DNA from: an uncultured Bacteroidota bacterium
GTDB taxonomy: Bacteria > Bacteroidota > Bacteroidia > Flavobacteriales > Flavobacteriaceae
Reading direction: 5' to 3'
Assembly (NCBI GenBank): GCA_902561795.1
Contig: CACERG010000008.1
Location: 1-64,000, forward strand
Length of the DNA stretch: 64,000 nt
Shown here: one piece after another, positions 44,365-54,458 of the stretch
How positions within the stretch are numbered: the stretch's first letter is position 1
How the letters are laid out: the number at the start of each line of letters is the position of its first letter
The notes under the pieces: generated by a model
Database searches by the model: none
The model's input: only the letters and a program-made list of their open reading frames with translations
Told to the model about the DNA's origin: nothing
Translations under genes and position numbers: made by a program

Positions 44365-44395
44365 TTGTATAATAATATTTTTACGTGTACATTTG
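44365..44395 (+). promoter_or_regulatory. Bacteroidota promoter for tRNA-Glu (and rpsT)
   Basis: TTG 44365-44367, 20-nt gap, TACATTTG 44388-44395; tRNA starts 15 nt later. Confidence 0.65.
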
Positions 44396-44409
44396 CGCAC
44401 AAAAATTAT

Positions 44410-44481
44410 GGCCCGTTCGTCTATTGGTTAGGACGCCAGGTTTTCATCCTGGAAAGAGGGGTTCGATTCCCCTACGGGCTA
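44410..44481 (+). tRNA. tRNA-Glu (anticodon TTC)
   Basis: GGCCCGT...CCAGG-TTTTCAT-CCTGG...GGGTTCGATTCCCCTACGGGCTA cloverleaf. Confidence 0.95.
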
Positions 44482-44499
44482 CAATTTAAATTTTAAAAT

Positions 44500-44754
44500 A
44501 TGGCAAATCATAAATCTGCACTTAAACGAATTAGATCAAACAATAAAAAAAGATTGTTAAATCGCTTTCAGCACAAAACAACCCGAAACGCAATTAAAAA
44601 ACTTAAGGGCCTTACTTCTAAAAAGGAGGCAAAAAAACTCCTGCCTCTAGTCACATCATTAATTGACAAGCTGTCCAAAAAAAATATAGTCCATAAGAAT
44701 AAAGCTGCAAATTTGAAATCAAAACTTACAAAGCATGTTACAGCATTAAAATAG
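44500..44754 (+). CDS. rpsT: 30S ribosomal protein S20
   Basis: MANHKSALKRIRSNNKKRLLNRFQHKTTRNAIKKLK. Confidence 0.96.
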   Translation: MANHKSALKRIRSNNKKRLLNRFQHKTTRNAIKKLKGLTSKKEAKKLLPLVTSLIDKLSKKNIVHKNKAANLKSKLTKHVTALK

Positions 44755-44783
44755 CTAAACAAAGTTTTTTACACATAACTTAT

Positions 44784-46313
44784 TTAAGAGTTCATAGAAA
44801 TTAAAAACTCCTCGTTATTCTGTGTCCTAGTAAACCTATCGTTAATAAATTCCATTGCTTCAACTGGATTCATATCAGCTAGATATTTCCTCATTATCCA
44901 CATTCTTTTTATTGTATTTTCATCAAGCAATAGATCGTCGCGGCGAGTACTTGAAGAAACCAGATCAATTGCGGGAAAAATTCTTCGATTTGCAATTCTT
45001 CTATCTAATTGGAGCTCCATATTTCCAGTACCCTTAAATTCTTCAAATATAACTTCATCCATTTTTGAACCAGTTTCGGTTAATGCTGTGGCTATTATTG
45101 AAAGAGAACCACCTTTTTCAATATTTCTAGCTGCACCAAAAAACCTTTTTGGCTTATGTAGAGCATTAGCGTCTACACCACCACTTAAAATTTTGCCTGA
45201 TGCTGGTTGAACTGTATTATATGCTCTAGCCAATCGAGTTATTGAATCTAAAAGGATAACAACATCGTGACCACATTCAACTAATCTTTTGGCTTTTTCT
45301 AAAACTATATTTGCAACTTTTACATGTCTTTCGGCTGGTTCATCAAATGTTGATGCAACTACTTCACCATCTACATTTCGTTGCATATCTGTAACTTCCT
45401 CAGGCCTTTCATCTATTAATAAAATCAGTTGGTAAACTTCGGGATGGTTTGCAGCTATTGAATTTGCTATATCCTTAAGAAGCATTGTTTTACCAGTCTT
45501 AGGTTGTGAAACTATCATTCCACGCTGGCCTTTTCCAATAGGACAAAATAAATCCATAATTCTTGAGGAAATTGTACTTTGCTTTTCTGAGATATTAAAT
45601 TTATCCTCTGGAAATAGGGGTGTAAGGTGCTCAAAAGATACTCTGTCTCTTACAACTTTTGGATCTAAACCATTTATTTTATCGACCTTTATTAAAGGAA
45701 AGTATTTTTCTCCTTCTTTTGGAGGTCTTACTGAACCAAGGACTGTGTCACCTGTTTTTAATCCGAATAATCTGATTTGAGACTGGGAAACATAAACGTC
45801 ATCAGGAGATGATAAATAATTATAGTCAGATGATCTTAAAAATCCATATCCTTCTGACATCATCTCAAGAACACCTTCCGTTTCTACAATACCATCAAAT
45901 TCAAAATCAGGTTGTCTATACCTGCTTTTGTTGTCTTTATTGTGGTTGTGATCTGTACGATTATTTAGCTTGTTTTTATGAATATTATTTTTTGAAAAAT
46001 GGTTATTACCTTGGCCATCTTTTTGAGAATTATTTTGCTCGTTTTCAGGTTTATTTTTGTTTTTTATTTTTTGAATTGGCAAAATTTTACTTAGTGTTTT
46101 CTTTTCAAAATCTGTTTTACGAATAGATATTGGCCTATCCTTATTTTGTTGCAGTTCTTTTTTATCTTCTTCTGGTTTAGAAGCAATAAAATCAACTATT
46201 TGGTATATTAAATCTAGTTTTTTTTGTCCAGCAGTGCTTTTCAAACCAATTTTTTTAGCTATTTCCTGTAATTCGGATAATTTCTTTGTTTTAAGATTTG
46301 CTATTTCGTACAT
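44784..46313 (-). CDS. rho: Transcription termination factor Rho with low-complexity insertion
   Basis: [55 protein letters not shown]-rich insertion about aa 76-135. Confidence 0.96.
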   Translation of the reverse strand: MYEIANLKTKKLSELQEIAKKIGLKSTAGQKKLDLIYQIVDFIASKPEEDKKELQQNKDRPISIRKTDFEKKTLSKILPIQKIKNKNKPENEQNNSQKDGQGNNHFSKNNIHKNKLNNRTDHNHNKDNKSRYRQPDFEFDGIVETEGVLEMMSEGYGFLRSSDYNYLSSPDDVYVSQSQIRLFGLKTGDTVLGSVRPPKEGEKYFPLIKVDKINGLDPKVVRDRVSFEHLTPLFPEDKFNISEKQSTISSRIMDLFCPIGKGQRGMIVSQPKTGKTMLLKDIANSIAANHPEVYQLILLIDERPEEVTDMQRNVDGEVVASTFDEPAERHVKVANIVLEKAKRLVECGHDVVILLDSITRLARAYNTVQPASGKILSGGVDANALHKPKRFFGAARNIEKGGSLSIIATALTETGSKMDEVIFEEFKGTGNMELQLDRRIANRRIFPAIDLVSSSTRRDDLLLDENTIKRMWIMRKYLADMNPVEAMEFINDRFTRTQNNEEFLISMNS

Positions 46314-46448
46314 TAAATATTTATGATTTTATCCAAACTCTAAAACATTATTTGGAGATTCGGATTTTGTAAATTGTAGATAGCAATAATACAAATTTTA
46401 TTTAAAATAAAAAGTTTAAAAAAAAAATTAATTTTTAAAAAATTAAAA

Positions 46449-46826
46449 ATGATTCAGCGTATACAAACATTTTACTTATTGCTTTCCTTAATTATTTCCA
46501 TTTTTATTTATGCATATTCATTCGAAACTCTAAGTAGCACATTAATATCTAAATCACATTTTTTTCTGATTTCAGCTACAATTTTAATTTTTACAATTTT
46601 ACTTTATAAAAAAAGAAATCTTCAATCATTTATTTGCTTATCATTATTTATCTTAAACCTAATTGTCCTTCTTTTATTAACGTACCTGTTTATAAATAAT
46701 TTGTATTTGGATCTAGTTATTGTTTTGCCAACACTTATACTGATTCAGCAAATTCTAATTTTCTTAGCCCGTAAATCAATTATAAAAGATGAAAATTTAG
46801 TTCGTTCTATTGACAGATTGAGATAA
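46449..46826 (+). CDS. DUF4293-like small membrane protein
   Basis: MIQRIQTFYLLLSLIISIFIYA, four predicted TM helices, adjacent to rho. Confidence 0.75.
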   Translation: MIQRIQTFYLLLSLIISIFIYAYSFETLSSTLISKSHFFLISATILIFTILLYKKRNLQSFICLSLFILNLIVLLLLTYLFINNLYLDLVIVLPTLILIQQILIFLARKSIIKDENLVRSIDRLR

Positions 46827-46829
46827 CTT

Positions 46830-47321
46830 TTATTTTAACTCTATAACAAATAAATTTTTTATAGTACTCTTCTGTAGACTAAATTTTAACATTGTTCTTT
46901 TTTTGTGAAATCCATAAACACCTGCTGCACCAGGATTAAGGTGCAAGTGGTTATACTTTTTATCTTGAATAACTTTCAATATATGAGAATGACCACATAT
47001 AAATAAATTAGGATTATATTTTTGGATTAATTCTATAGCATTTCTATTATATCTTCCAGGATAACCTGCAATGTGAGTCATAACAACTCTAATTCCTTCG
47101 CTCTCAAAAATTAAATTTTTTTCAGTCATCATGCGAATTTCATTGCTGTCAATATTACCATAGACAGCTTTAATTGGTTTTAATAATTTAATACTATCAA
47201 TTACCCTAGTATCTCCTATGTCACCGGCATGCCAGACTTCATCAACATAATTTGCATATGAAATTATTTTTTCATCAATATATCCATGTGTATCAGAAAG
47301 CAGTAATATTTTCTTAAGCAT
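46830..47321 (-). CDS. YfcE-type metallophosphoesterase
   Basis: LLLSDTHGYIDEK; VWHAGDIGD; VYGNIDSNEIR; CGHSHILKV; LNPGAAG. Confidence 0.92.
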   Translation of the reverse strand: MLKKILLLSDTHGYIDEKIISYANYVDEVWHAGDIGDTRVIDSIKLLKPIKAVYGNIDSNEIRMMTEKNLIFESEGIRVVMTHIAGYPGRYNRNAIELIQKYNPNLFICGHSHILKVIQDKKYNHLHLNPGAAGVYGFHKKRTMLKFSLQKSTIKNLFVIELK

Positions 47322-47404
47322 TAATAAAAATAAATTAATTACAAATATTTTTATTAAGTCAGAGACGTTATTTTAATTGTTCTAAAGACTAAATCAAAGT
47401 ATAT

Positions 47405-48166
47405 TTGAACCAAAAAAAAGTGCGTTTTTTTATTAATTTTTCTTTTAAAGGTACAAATTATCATGGATGGCAATCCCAACCAAACGCAAACTCAATTCAA
47501 GATGAAATGGAAAGGGCAATGTCAATTTTACTTGATGAACAAATTAAACTTATTGCTTCAGGAAGAACTGATTCTGGAGTTCATGCACATAAAATGATTG
47601 CACATTTTGACGCTAAATTCCACTCAAATCTAAATAGTGATTTCGTTTATAAGCTTAATCAATTTTTACCGGATGATATTTCTGTTAATTCAATCAGAAG
47701 AGTAAAAGATGATGCACACGCAAGATTTGACGCTTTATCCAGAACATACGAGTATTTCATAAATTCCAAAAAAACTCCTTTTGGAAACGAATTTCATTAT
47801 AATCTTGACCAATCATTAGATATAAAAGCCATGAAAGAAGCTACAAAGTTACTTATCCAATATGATGATTTTGAGTGTTTTTCAAAGTCAAGAACAGATG
47901 TAAAAACTTTTATATGCAATATAAGTTTTGCGGATTGGACTCTAATAGAGAATGGTTATAAATTTACGATAACAGCAAATCGATTTCTACGCAATATGGT
48001 CCGTGCAATCGTAGGCACAATATTAGATATTGGTTTAAAAAAGAAATTTTTAGATGATTTGAAAGCAATAATTGAAAATAAGGATAGATCTCTTGCTGGT
48101 TTTTCTGTCCCAGCAAAAGGCTTATTTTTAAAGGAAATTGAATATCCAAAAAATATTTACTTATAA
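47405..48166 (+). CDS. truA: tRNA pseudouridine synthase A (TTG start)
   Basis: FKGTNYHGWQSQPNANSIQDEMERAMS; ASGRTDSGVHAHKMIAHF; RFLRNMVRAIVGT. Confidence 0.95.
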   Translation: MNQKKVRFFINFSFKGTNYHGWQSQPNANSIQDEMERAMSILLDEQIKLIASGRTDSGVHAHKMIAHFDAKFHSNLNSDFVYKLNQFLPDDISVNSIRRVKDDAHARFDALSRTYEYFINSKKTPFGNEFHYNLDQSLDIKAMKEATKLLIQYDDFECFSKSRTDVKTFICNISFADWTLIENGYKFTITANRFLRNMVRAIVGTILDIGLKKKFLDDLKAIIENKDRSLAGFSVPAKGLFLKEIEYPKNIYL

Positions 48167-48167
48167 A

Positions 48168-49937
48168 ATGTCGGATATAACAGGAAAAATCTTTGATGTA
48201 AAACTTTTTAAAAAACTAAGTTTTTTCATAACTCCATACAAAGTAACCTACTACATTGTTATGTTTTCAGCAATTTCGCTTTCATTATCTTCTACGTTGA
48301 CACCATATTTTCTAAAGGTTATTGTCGATGATTACATTAGACCTAAGGATTATTCGGGTATGGTTTTTTTTGTTATTCTTATGCTTGTAACGTTATTTCT
48401 TGAAGTTGTTTTTCAATTTCTTTTTGTCTTTTATGCCAATTGGTTGGGTCAGAGCGTAATAAAAGATTTAAGAATAAAATTATTTAATAGAATTATTAAT
48501 TTCAAAATGGCATATTTTGATAATACAGCGATTGGTCGTTTAGTAACCAGATCGGTTAGTGATATTGAAACCATAGCAAGTATTTTTTCACAAGGGTTAT
48601 TTATGATAATTGCAGACTTATTAAAAATGTCTCTTGTTGTAATTGTAATGCTTTATGTAGATTGGGAATTATCACTTATAGTTTTTTCAATTCTTCCTAT
48701 CATTGTTTACGCAACACGCCTTTTTCAAAAATCTATGAAAAAAGCCTTTGAAGAAGTAAGATCTCAAGTTGCAAGCTTAAATTCTTTTGTTCAAGAAAGG
48801 ATAAGTGGTATAAAAATAGTGCAACTATTTAATAGAGAAAAAATTGAATATAAAAATTTTCTTAGTATCAATGAAAAACATAAAAAAGCATGGTTAAAAA
48901 CTGTCTGGTTTAATTCAATTTTTTTTCCAGTTGCTGAAATTGCATCATCAGTTACCATTGGTCTAATTGTCTGGTATGGTGGATTTAATATTTTATCAAA
49001 TGGGAAAATTTCATTAGGTGTAATTTTTCTATTTATCCAAATGTCACAAATGTTATTTAGACCATTGAGGCAAATAGCGGATAAATTTAACTCGTTACAG
49101 ATGGGTATGGTGGCTGCTGAAAGAATTTTTAGAATTATAGAAACTAACAGCGCTATAAAAAATAACGGCAATATCATTGCAAAGTCTGTTCGTGGAAAAA
49201 TCAATTTTAAAAAATTGAAATTTTCTTATGTTTCTGGACAGACTGTTTTAAATAATTTTTCACTTAATATCAGACCTGGTGAAAAGATTGCTATTGTTGG
49301 TGCAACAGGTTCAGGAAAATCAACCATTATTAATTTGTTATGCAGATTATATGATTTCAAAAGTGGTGACATTTTAATTGATGATATATCCATTAAGGAG
49401 TATGAAATTTTTTCTTTAAGAAAACATGTTTCATTAGTACCGCAAGATGTATTTTTATTTGCTGACAGCTTGTATAATAATATTACACTTCATAATGAAA
49501 AAATTACGATAGAAAAAGTTTTAAAAGCTTCTAGAGAATTAGGAATACATGAATTTATCAAATCACTTCCAGGAGGTTATGATTATAATGTTAGAGAGCG
49601 TGGAATAATGTTATCCTCTGGGCAACGTCAATTAATTGCATTTTTGAGAGCATACGTAACTGATCCTTCGATATTGGTTCTTGATGAGGCAACTTCATCT
49701 GTTGACACTTATACTGAAGAATCAATTCAAAGAGCGATTGAAAAAATAACAATTGGCAAAACATCCATAATTATTGCTCATCGTTTGACAACAATAAGAA
49801 GTGCTGATAGGATAATAGTTTTAGAAGATGGTAAAATTGTAGAACAAGGAACCCACAATGAGTTGATTAAAGTCCCAGGTGGTCATTATTTGAATCTTTA
49901 TGAAGTTCAACTCGCAAATGAGTTTTCATCTTTATAA
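48168..49937 (+). CDS. MsbA-like ABC transporter, fused permease/ATPase
   Basis: Six-TM domain; GATGSGKSTIINLL; MLSSGQRQLIAFLRAYVTDPSILVLDEATSSVD. Confidence 0.93.
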   Translation: MSDITGKIFDVKLFKKLSFFITPYKVTYYIVMFSAISLSLSSTLTPYFLKVIVDDYIRPKDYSGMVFFVILMLVTLFLEVVFQFLFVFYANWLGQSVIKDLRIKLFNRIINFKMAYFDNTAIGRLVTRSVSDIETIASIFSQGLFMIIADLLKMSLVVIVMLYVDWELSLIVFSILPIIVYATRLFQKSMKKAFEEVRSQVASLNSFVQERISGIKIVQLFNREKIEYKNFLSINEKHKKAWLKTVWFNSIFFPVAEIASSVTIGLIVWYGGFNILSNGKISLGVIFLFIQMSQMLFRPLRQIADKFNSLQMGMVAAERIFRIIETNSAIKNNGNIIAKSVRGKINFKKLKFSYVSGQTVLNNFSLNIRPGEKIAIVGATGSGKSTIINLLCRLYDFKSGDILIDDISIKEYEIFSLRKHVSLVPQDVFLFADSLYNNITLHNEKITIEKVLKASRELGIHEFIKSLPGGYDYNVRERGIMLSSGQRQLIAFLRAYVTDPSILVLDEATSSVDTYTEESIQRAIEKITIGKTSIIIAHRLTTIRSADRIIVLEDGKIVEQGTHNELIKVPGGHYLNLYEVQLANEFSSL

Positions 49938-49941
49938 ATCT

Positions 49942-50730
49942 TTATTCATTTAGATCTTGAATTAATTTTTCCTTTAATTCATTGGTAGAATTTATCTTAA
50001 TAAACTCACCATTTTTGACATAAACTAATTTTCCAGTTTGCTCAGAGATTACTATTGTTAAAGAATCTGTTTTTTCAGAAATACCTAATGCTGCTCTATG
50101 TCTTAAGCCGTATCTAGATGGAACGTCTGAGCTATCACTTACAGGTAAAATAACTCTGGTGGCTGTTATTTGGTTATTTTCTATTATTATTGCACCATCA
50201 TGAAGTGGACTATTTTTAAAAAAGATTGTTTCGAGAACCTGAGGTGTTAGTTTAATTTGTGTAATATTACTCTCATTAAGAGTAAAATCTAATGTATTGC
50301 TTCTTTGTAATACGATTATTGCACCAGTTTTTCTTTTAGACATCTCTGAGCATGAGTTAATTAAAACATTAATGTCTAAATTTGATGAGTCTTTATTTTG
50401 ATTTAAAAATTTAAAGTAGCGAACAACATTTCTTCTATTCGTGAAGTTTGTTGATCCTAGAAGTAGTAAAAACTTTCTAATTTCTTGCTGAAAAACTACA
50501 ATAAGTGCGAAAAAGCCAACACTGATAAATTTCCCTAGTAAGTTACTTAATACATCCATATTTAAAAGATCCGTCAATTTCCAAATGAGATAAACTATCA
50601 CAATACCAATGAAAATATTAATTGCAACGGTACCCTTAACCAGTTTATACATGTAAAAAAGTAATAAGGCAACTAAGAGTATGTCAATTATATCAACAAA
50701 AGAAAAATCAACAAAATCAGTAATATTCAA
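49942..50730 (-). CDS. cdaA: Diadenylate cyclase CdaA (DisA_N domain)
   Basis: Three TM helices; TGAIIVLQRSN; NSPLHDGAIIIENNQI; RYGLRHRAALGISEKTDS. Confidence 0.94.
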   Translation of the reverse strand: MNITDFVDFSFVDIIDILLVALLLFYMYKLVKGTVAINIFIGIVIVYLIWKLTDLLNMDVLSNLLGKFISVGFFALIVVFQQEIRKFLLLLGSTNFTNRRNVVRYFKFLNQNKDSSNLDINVLINSCSEMSKRKTGAIIVLQRSNTLDFTLNESNITQIKLTPQVLETIFFKNSPLHDGAIIIENNQITATRVILPVSDSSDVPSRYGLRHRAALGISEKTDSLTIVISEQTGKLVYVKNGEFIKINSTNELKEKLIQDLNE

Positions 50731-50760
50731 TGAATTAAATTTTTATAAAATTAAAAAAAA

Positions 50761-51603
50761 CTATTGGAGTGTTTCCCATAAGGTAATACATTCTTTAGCT
50801 TCCTTTACATCATGTACTCTTAAAATTTTTGCCCCTCTTTCCAAAGCCCATGCATGAACTGCTGTTGTTGCATTCAAGGCGAATTCAGGTAAAATATCTA
50901 ATTTTTTGTAGATCATTGATTTTCTTGATAAACCCACTAGAATGGGATAGTCAAATATTTTAAAATCATTGAGATTTTTTAATAATTCATAATTATGTGA
51001 CTCACTTTTACCAAATCCAAATCCTGGATCAATTATTATATTTTTTATTCCTTTATTTTTCGCCTGATTAATTTTTTTATCAAAAAAATCAATAATTTCT
51101 CTGGTGACATTTCTGTATTCAGGTTGTTTTTGCATTGAAGTTGGTATCCCTTTCATGTGCATAACAACGTAGGGCAGTTGATATTTCCCTAATAATGAAA
51201 ACATTTTATCGTCAAAACTTCCAGCTGAAATGTCATTTATAATACTGACTCCCATTTCAATTGATATTTTAGCTACCTCACTATTATAAGTATCAATTGA
51301 AAAATAAAAGTCATTAAATTCTTTCAAAATTTTTTCTAGATAGGGTATCAAGAGTTCAATTTCGTCATTAGAGTTTATAATTTTACTCCCCGGTTTACTT
51401 GAATGAACTCCAATATCAATAAAATGGGCACCTTCATTTATCATTTTTTCACATTGTAACAAACACTTTTTTAAAGTATTATACTTTCCGCCATCATAAA
51501 ATGAATCTTTGGTTAGATTTAGAATCCCCATTATTTTGGGAGATTTTAAATCAACTTTATTATCTCGAATATTTAGAAAATCGGATGTGTATTTCTTTTT
51601 AAT
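50761..51603 (-). CDS. folP: Dihydropteroate synthase (start codon uncertain)
   Basis: MGILNLTKDSFYDGGKY; IDPGFGFGKS; GLSRKSM; KILRVHDVKEA. Frame extends upstream of Met at 51531 as IKKKYTSDFLNIRDNKVDLKSPKI, possible ATT start at 51603. Confidence 0.9.
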   Translation of the reverse strand: MKKKYTSDFLNIRDNKVDLKSPKIMGILNLTKDSFYDGGKYNTLKKCLLQCEKMINEGAHFIDIGVHSSKPGSKIINSNDEIELLIPYLEKILKEFNDFYFSIDTYNSEVAKISIEMGVSIINDISAGSFDDKMFSLLGKYQLPYVVMHMKGIPTSMQKQPEYRNVTREIIDFFDKKINQAKNKGIKNIIIDPGFGFGKSESHNYELLKNLNDFKIFDYPILVGLSRKSMIYKKLDILPEFALNATTAVHAWALERGAKILRVHDVKEAKECITLWETLQ

Positions 51604-51666
51604 AAATTTTAAGTGTTTTAAAGATTTTTAGGAAATAAGTTAGAAATTTATATCAAATTTAATTAA

Positions 51667-52206
51667 ATGAAAGGTACTGATATAGAGTATGAAAAGATTA
51701 TCTCCAAATGCCGAAAGTTATTTGAAGAAAAAATGAGTGATTATGGACCTTCGTGGAGAATTTTAAGATTAAGCTCTTTAACTGACCAAATCTTTATTAA
51801 AGCACAAAGAATAAGAAATATACAAGTCCTGTCAGAAAGAAAAGTGGATGAAGGCCAAGAATCAGAGTTCATAGGTATTGTAAACTACTCACTTATAGCG
51901 TTGATACAAATTAAATTAGGATTAACTGAAAAACCAGATTTAAATGTAAAGTCTGCATTAGATTTTTATGATATGGAAGCTAGAGGGATTTATGAATTGA
52001 TGAAAAATAAAAACCATGATTATGACGAGGCCTGGAAAGATATGAGAATTAGTTCTTTAACGGATCTTATTTTACAAAAACTTTTAAGAATCAAACAAAT
52101 TGAAGAAAACGATGGTATAACTGTTGTTAGCGAAGGTATTGATTCAAATTATCAGGATATGGCAAACTATGCAATTTTTGCTCTTATACACCTAGAAAAT
52201 AAATGA
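51667..52206 (+). CDS. DUF1599-like protein, two related halves
   Basis: Internal repeat: KMSDYGPSWRILRLSSLTDQIFIKAQRIRNIQ / KNHDYDEAWKDMRISSLTDLILQKLLRIKQIE. Confidence 0.85.
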   Translation: MKGTDIEYEKIISKCRKLFEEKMSDYGPSWRILRLSSLTDQIFIKAQRIRNIQVLSERKVDEGQESEFIGIVNYSLIALIQIKLGLTEKPDLNVKSALDFYDMEARGIYELMKNKNHDYDEAWKDMRISSLTDLILQKLLRIKQIEENDGITVVSEGIDSNYQDMANYAIFALIHLENK

Positions 52207-53276
52207 TCTACATATTAAAGAAAATCTTACAGGGTTTTTTTTCTTTATTTGGCGTAGCCAGTTTAGTTTTTTTTATGTTTACTATTCTTCCTGGTGATCC
52301 TGCAGAAATGATGCTGGACCAAAACCAAAATAGTGAACAACTTAAAGTTTTAAAAAATAAATTTGGATTTGATCTACCATTATTAGACCAATATCTATAT
52401 TACTTAAATGATTTGTCTCCAATATCATTTCACAGCATTAATAAAAGCGATTTTTCATATTATGAAAAAAAAATTTACGGTGGAATACCTTTATTTAATC
52501 TTTACAATAGTATTATTGTGTTTAAATACCCATATCTAAGAACATCTTATCAAAGGAGAGGTAAGCCTATTACAGATATTTTATCTGAAACTTTACCCAA
52601 TACAGCGATATTAGCTATATCATCAATTATGATTGCAATTTTTGGGGGTCTTTTTTTTGGAATTACTGCTACAATATTCAAAGATCATTGGATTGATCGG
52701 TTTTTATTATTATTTAGCACATTAGGAATGAGTATTCCTTCTTTTTTTAGTGCAATCTTGTTCTCGTGGTTTTTTGGTTATTTACTAAATTCTTATACAA
52801 ATTTGAATATGACTGGAAGTTTATACGAGCTTGACGATTTTGGAGATAATTACAGAATAGTTTTAAAAAATTTAATACTTCCATCTTTTGTACTAGGTAT
52901 TCGTCCTTTAGCAATTATAATTCAATTAGTTCGCAGCAATTTACTTGAGGTTTTATCACAGGATTACATTAAAACTGCTTTTTCTAAGGGACTCTCAAAC
53001 TATGAAGTAATTTTTAAGCATGGATTAAGAAACTCGATAAATCCAGTTATCACAGCAGTTTCTGGTTGGTTTGCCTCACTTTTAGCTGGTGCAATTTTTG
53101 TAGAATATATTTTTGGTTGGAAAGGCCTTGGAAAAGAAATTGTAGAAGCTCTGAATCACTTGGATATCCCCGTGGTTATGGGATCAGTATTAGTTATAGC
53201 GTTTATGTTTATAATTATTAATATTGTTGTCGATTTAATATATACTTATATTGATCCTAGAATTAAAATTAATTAA
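52203..53276 (+). CDS. ABC transporter permease (DppB/OppB-like)
   Basis: TILPGDPAEMMLDQN; IKTAFSKGLSNYEVIFKHGLRNSINPVITAVSGWFASLLAGAIFVEYIFGWKGLG. Confidence 0.88.
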   Translation: MIYILKKILQGFFSLFGVASLVFFMFTILPGDPAEMMLDQNQNSEQLKVLKNKFGFDLPLLDQYLYYLNDLSPISFHSINKSDFSYYEKKIYGGIPLFNLYNSIIVFKYPYLRTSYQRRGKPITDILSETLPNTAILAISSIMIAIFGGLFFGITATIFKDHWIDRFLLLFSTLGMSIPSFFSAILFSWFFGYLLNSYTNLNMTGSLYELDDFGDNYRIVLKNLILPSFVLGIRPLAIIIQLVRSNLLEVLSQDYIKTAFSKGLSNYEVIFKHGLRNSINPVITAVSGWFASLLAGAIFVEYIFGWKGLGKEIVEALNHLDIPVVMGSVLVIAFMFIIINIVVDLIYTYIDPRIKIN

Positions 53277-53279
53277 TAT

Positions 53280-54029
53280 ATGAGAGATAGAATTGTTGTA
53301 GGAAACTGGAAAATGAATAAAGATTTTGAGGAAACTGAAAAAATGTTAACACAATTAAAATCTTATTCTGAGTCTCCAAGTGTAAAAATCATGATAGCTC
53401 CATCTTTCACCCAACTATACCAATCTGTTCAATCGCTCAAATCAACAAATATATATGTAGCTGCACAAAATTTAGGTATAGCAGAATCTGGAGCCTTCAC
53501 AGGAGAAGTTTCCCCTAAAATGCTTAAAGGAATAGGTGTAAACACAGTTATTATAGGACACTCTGAAAGACGAAATATTTTTCGAGAGAACGATAACTTT
53601 TTGACAAAAAAAATAAAAATTGCAGTAGAATCAGACATTGAGGTTATTTTTTGTTTTGGTGAAAAATTAGAAGATAGAATATCAAATAATCATTTTGAAA
53701 TTGTAGCACAGCAGCTTAAAAAAACTATTTTTAATCTTTCGAATAAAAGCATGATGAATATAATATTGGCTTATGAACCTGTTTGGGCAATAGGTACTGG
53801 TGAAACTGCAACAGCAGCACAAGCTCAGGAAATGCATTTTTACATTAGAAAATTAATATCCTCGCATTTTAATTCCAAAATTGCCAATAATGTTTCGATC
53901 TTATATGGAGGAAGTGTCAAACCTGAAAATGCAAAAGAAATTTTCAGTGAACTTGATGTTGATGGAGGATTAATAGGAGGCGCATCCTTAAATGCAGAAG
54001 ACTTCATGAAAATTGCAAATTCATTTTAA
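53280..54029 (+). CDS. tpiA: Triosephosphate isomerase
   Basis: VVGNWKMNKD; VIIGHSERRNIF; LAYEPVWAIGTGETAT; LYGGSVKPENA. Confidence 0.97.
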   Translation: MRDRIVVGNWKMNKDFEETEKMLTQLKSYSESPSVKIMIAPSFTQLYQSVQSLKSTNIYVAAQNLGIAESGAFTGEVSPKMLKGIGVNTVIIGHSERRNIFRENDNFLTKKIKIAVESDIEVIFCFGEKLEDRISNNHFEIVAQQLKKTIFNLSNKSMMNIILAYEPVWAIGTGETATAAQAQEMHFYIRKLISSHFNSKIANNVSILYGGSVKPENAKEIFSELDVDGGLIGGASLNAEDFMKIANSF

Positions 54030-54052
54030 AATCTTTAAACATTTAATTAAAA

Positions 54053-54364
54053 ATGGCATACCATGTTTCTCATAACTTAAGGGATCAAGATTCACCGAAA
54101 ATTAATCCAAAAGAACTCGAACAGGTTAATGTCTTAGAGGAAAAAGAACACCAGATAATATTATATAATGATGATGTAAATACATTTGAACATGTTATTG
54201 ATTGTTTAGTAAAAATATGTGAACACCACTATCTTCAAGCTGAACAATGTGCATATATCGTTCATCATTCTGGAAAGTGTTCTGTTAAAACAGGTAGTTT
54301 AGATGAATTAGTTCCCAAATGTAAAGCTCTTCTAGAGGAAGGTCTGAGTGCTGAAGTTGTTTAA
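54053..54364 (+). CDS. clpS: ATP-dependent Clp protease adaptor ClpS
   Basis: HQIILYNDDVNTFEHVIDCLVKICEH. Confidence 0.92.
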   Translation: MAYHVSHNLRDQDSPKINPKELEQVNVLEEKEHQIILYNDDVNTFEHVIDCLVKICEHHYLQAEQCAYIVHHSGKCSVKTGSLDELVPKCKALLEEGLSAEVV

Positions 54365-54458
54365 GGTTTGATTTTTTTCTTTGCACAAAATAATCGTAAT
54401 TTGCAAAACAAATTGGCTATGTATAAGAAATTTCACATGAGTAATTTCCTAAGTCATT

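Noticed and set aside
45809-46126. 105-aa + ORF rich in Tyr/Phe/Cys opposite rho
   Set aside because: Antisense of the rho low-complexity Asn/Lys insertion; composition explained by the reverse complement.
48791-49204. 137-aa minus ORF inside the ABC exporter
   Set aside because: Antisense shadow of a conserved permease domain.
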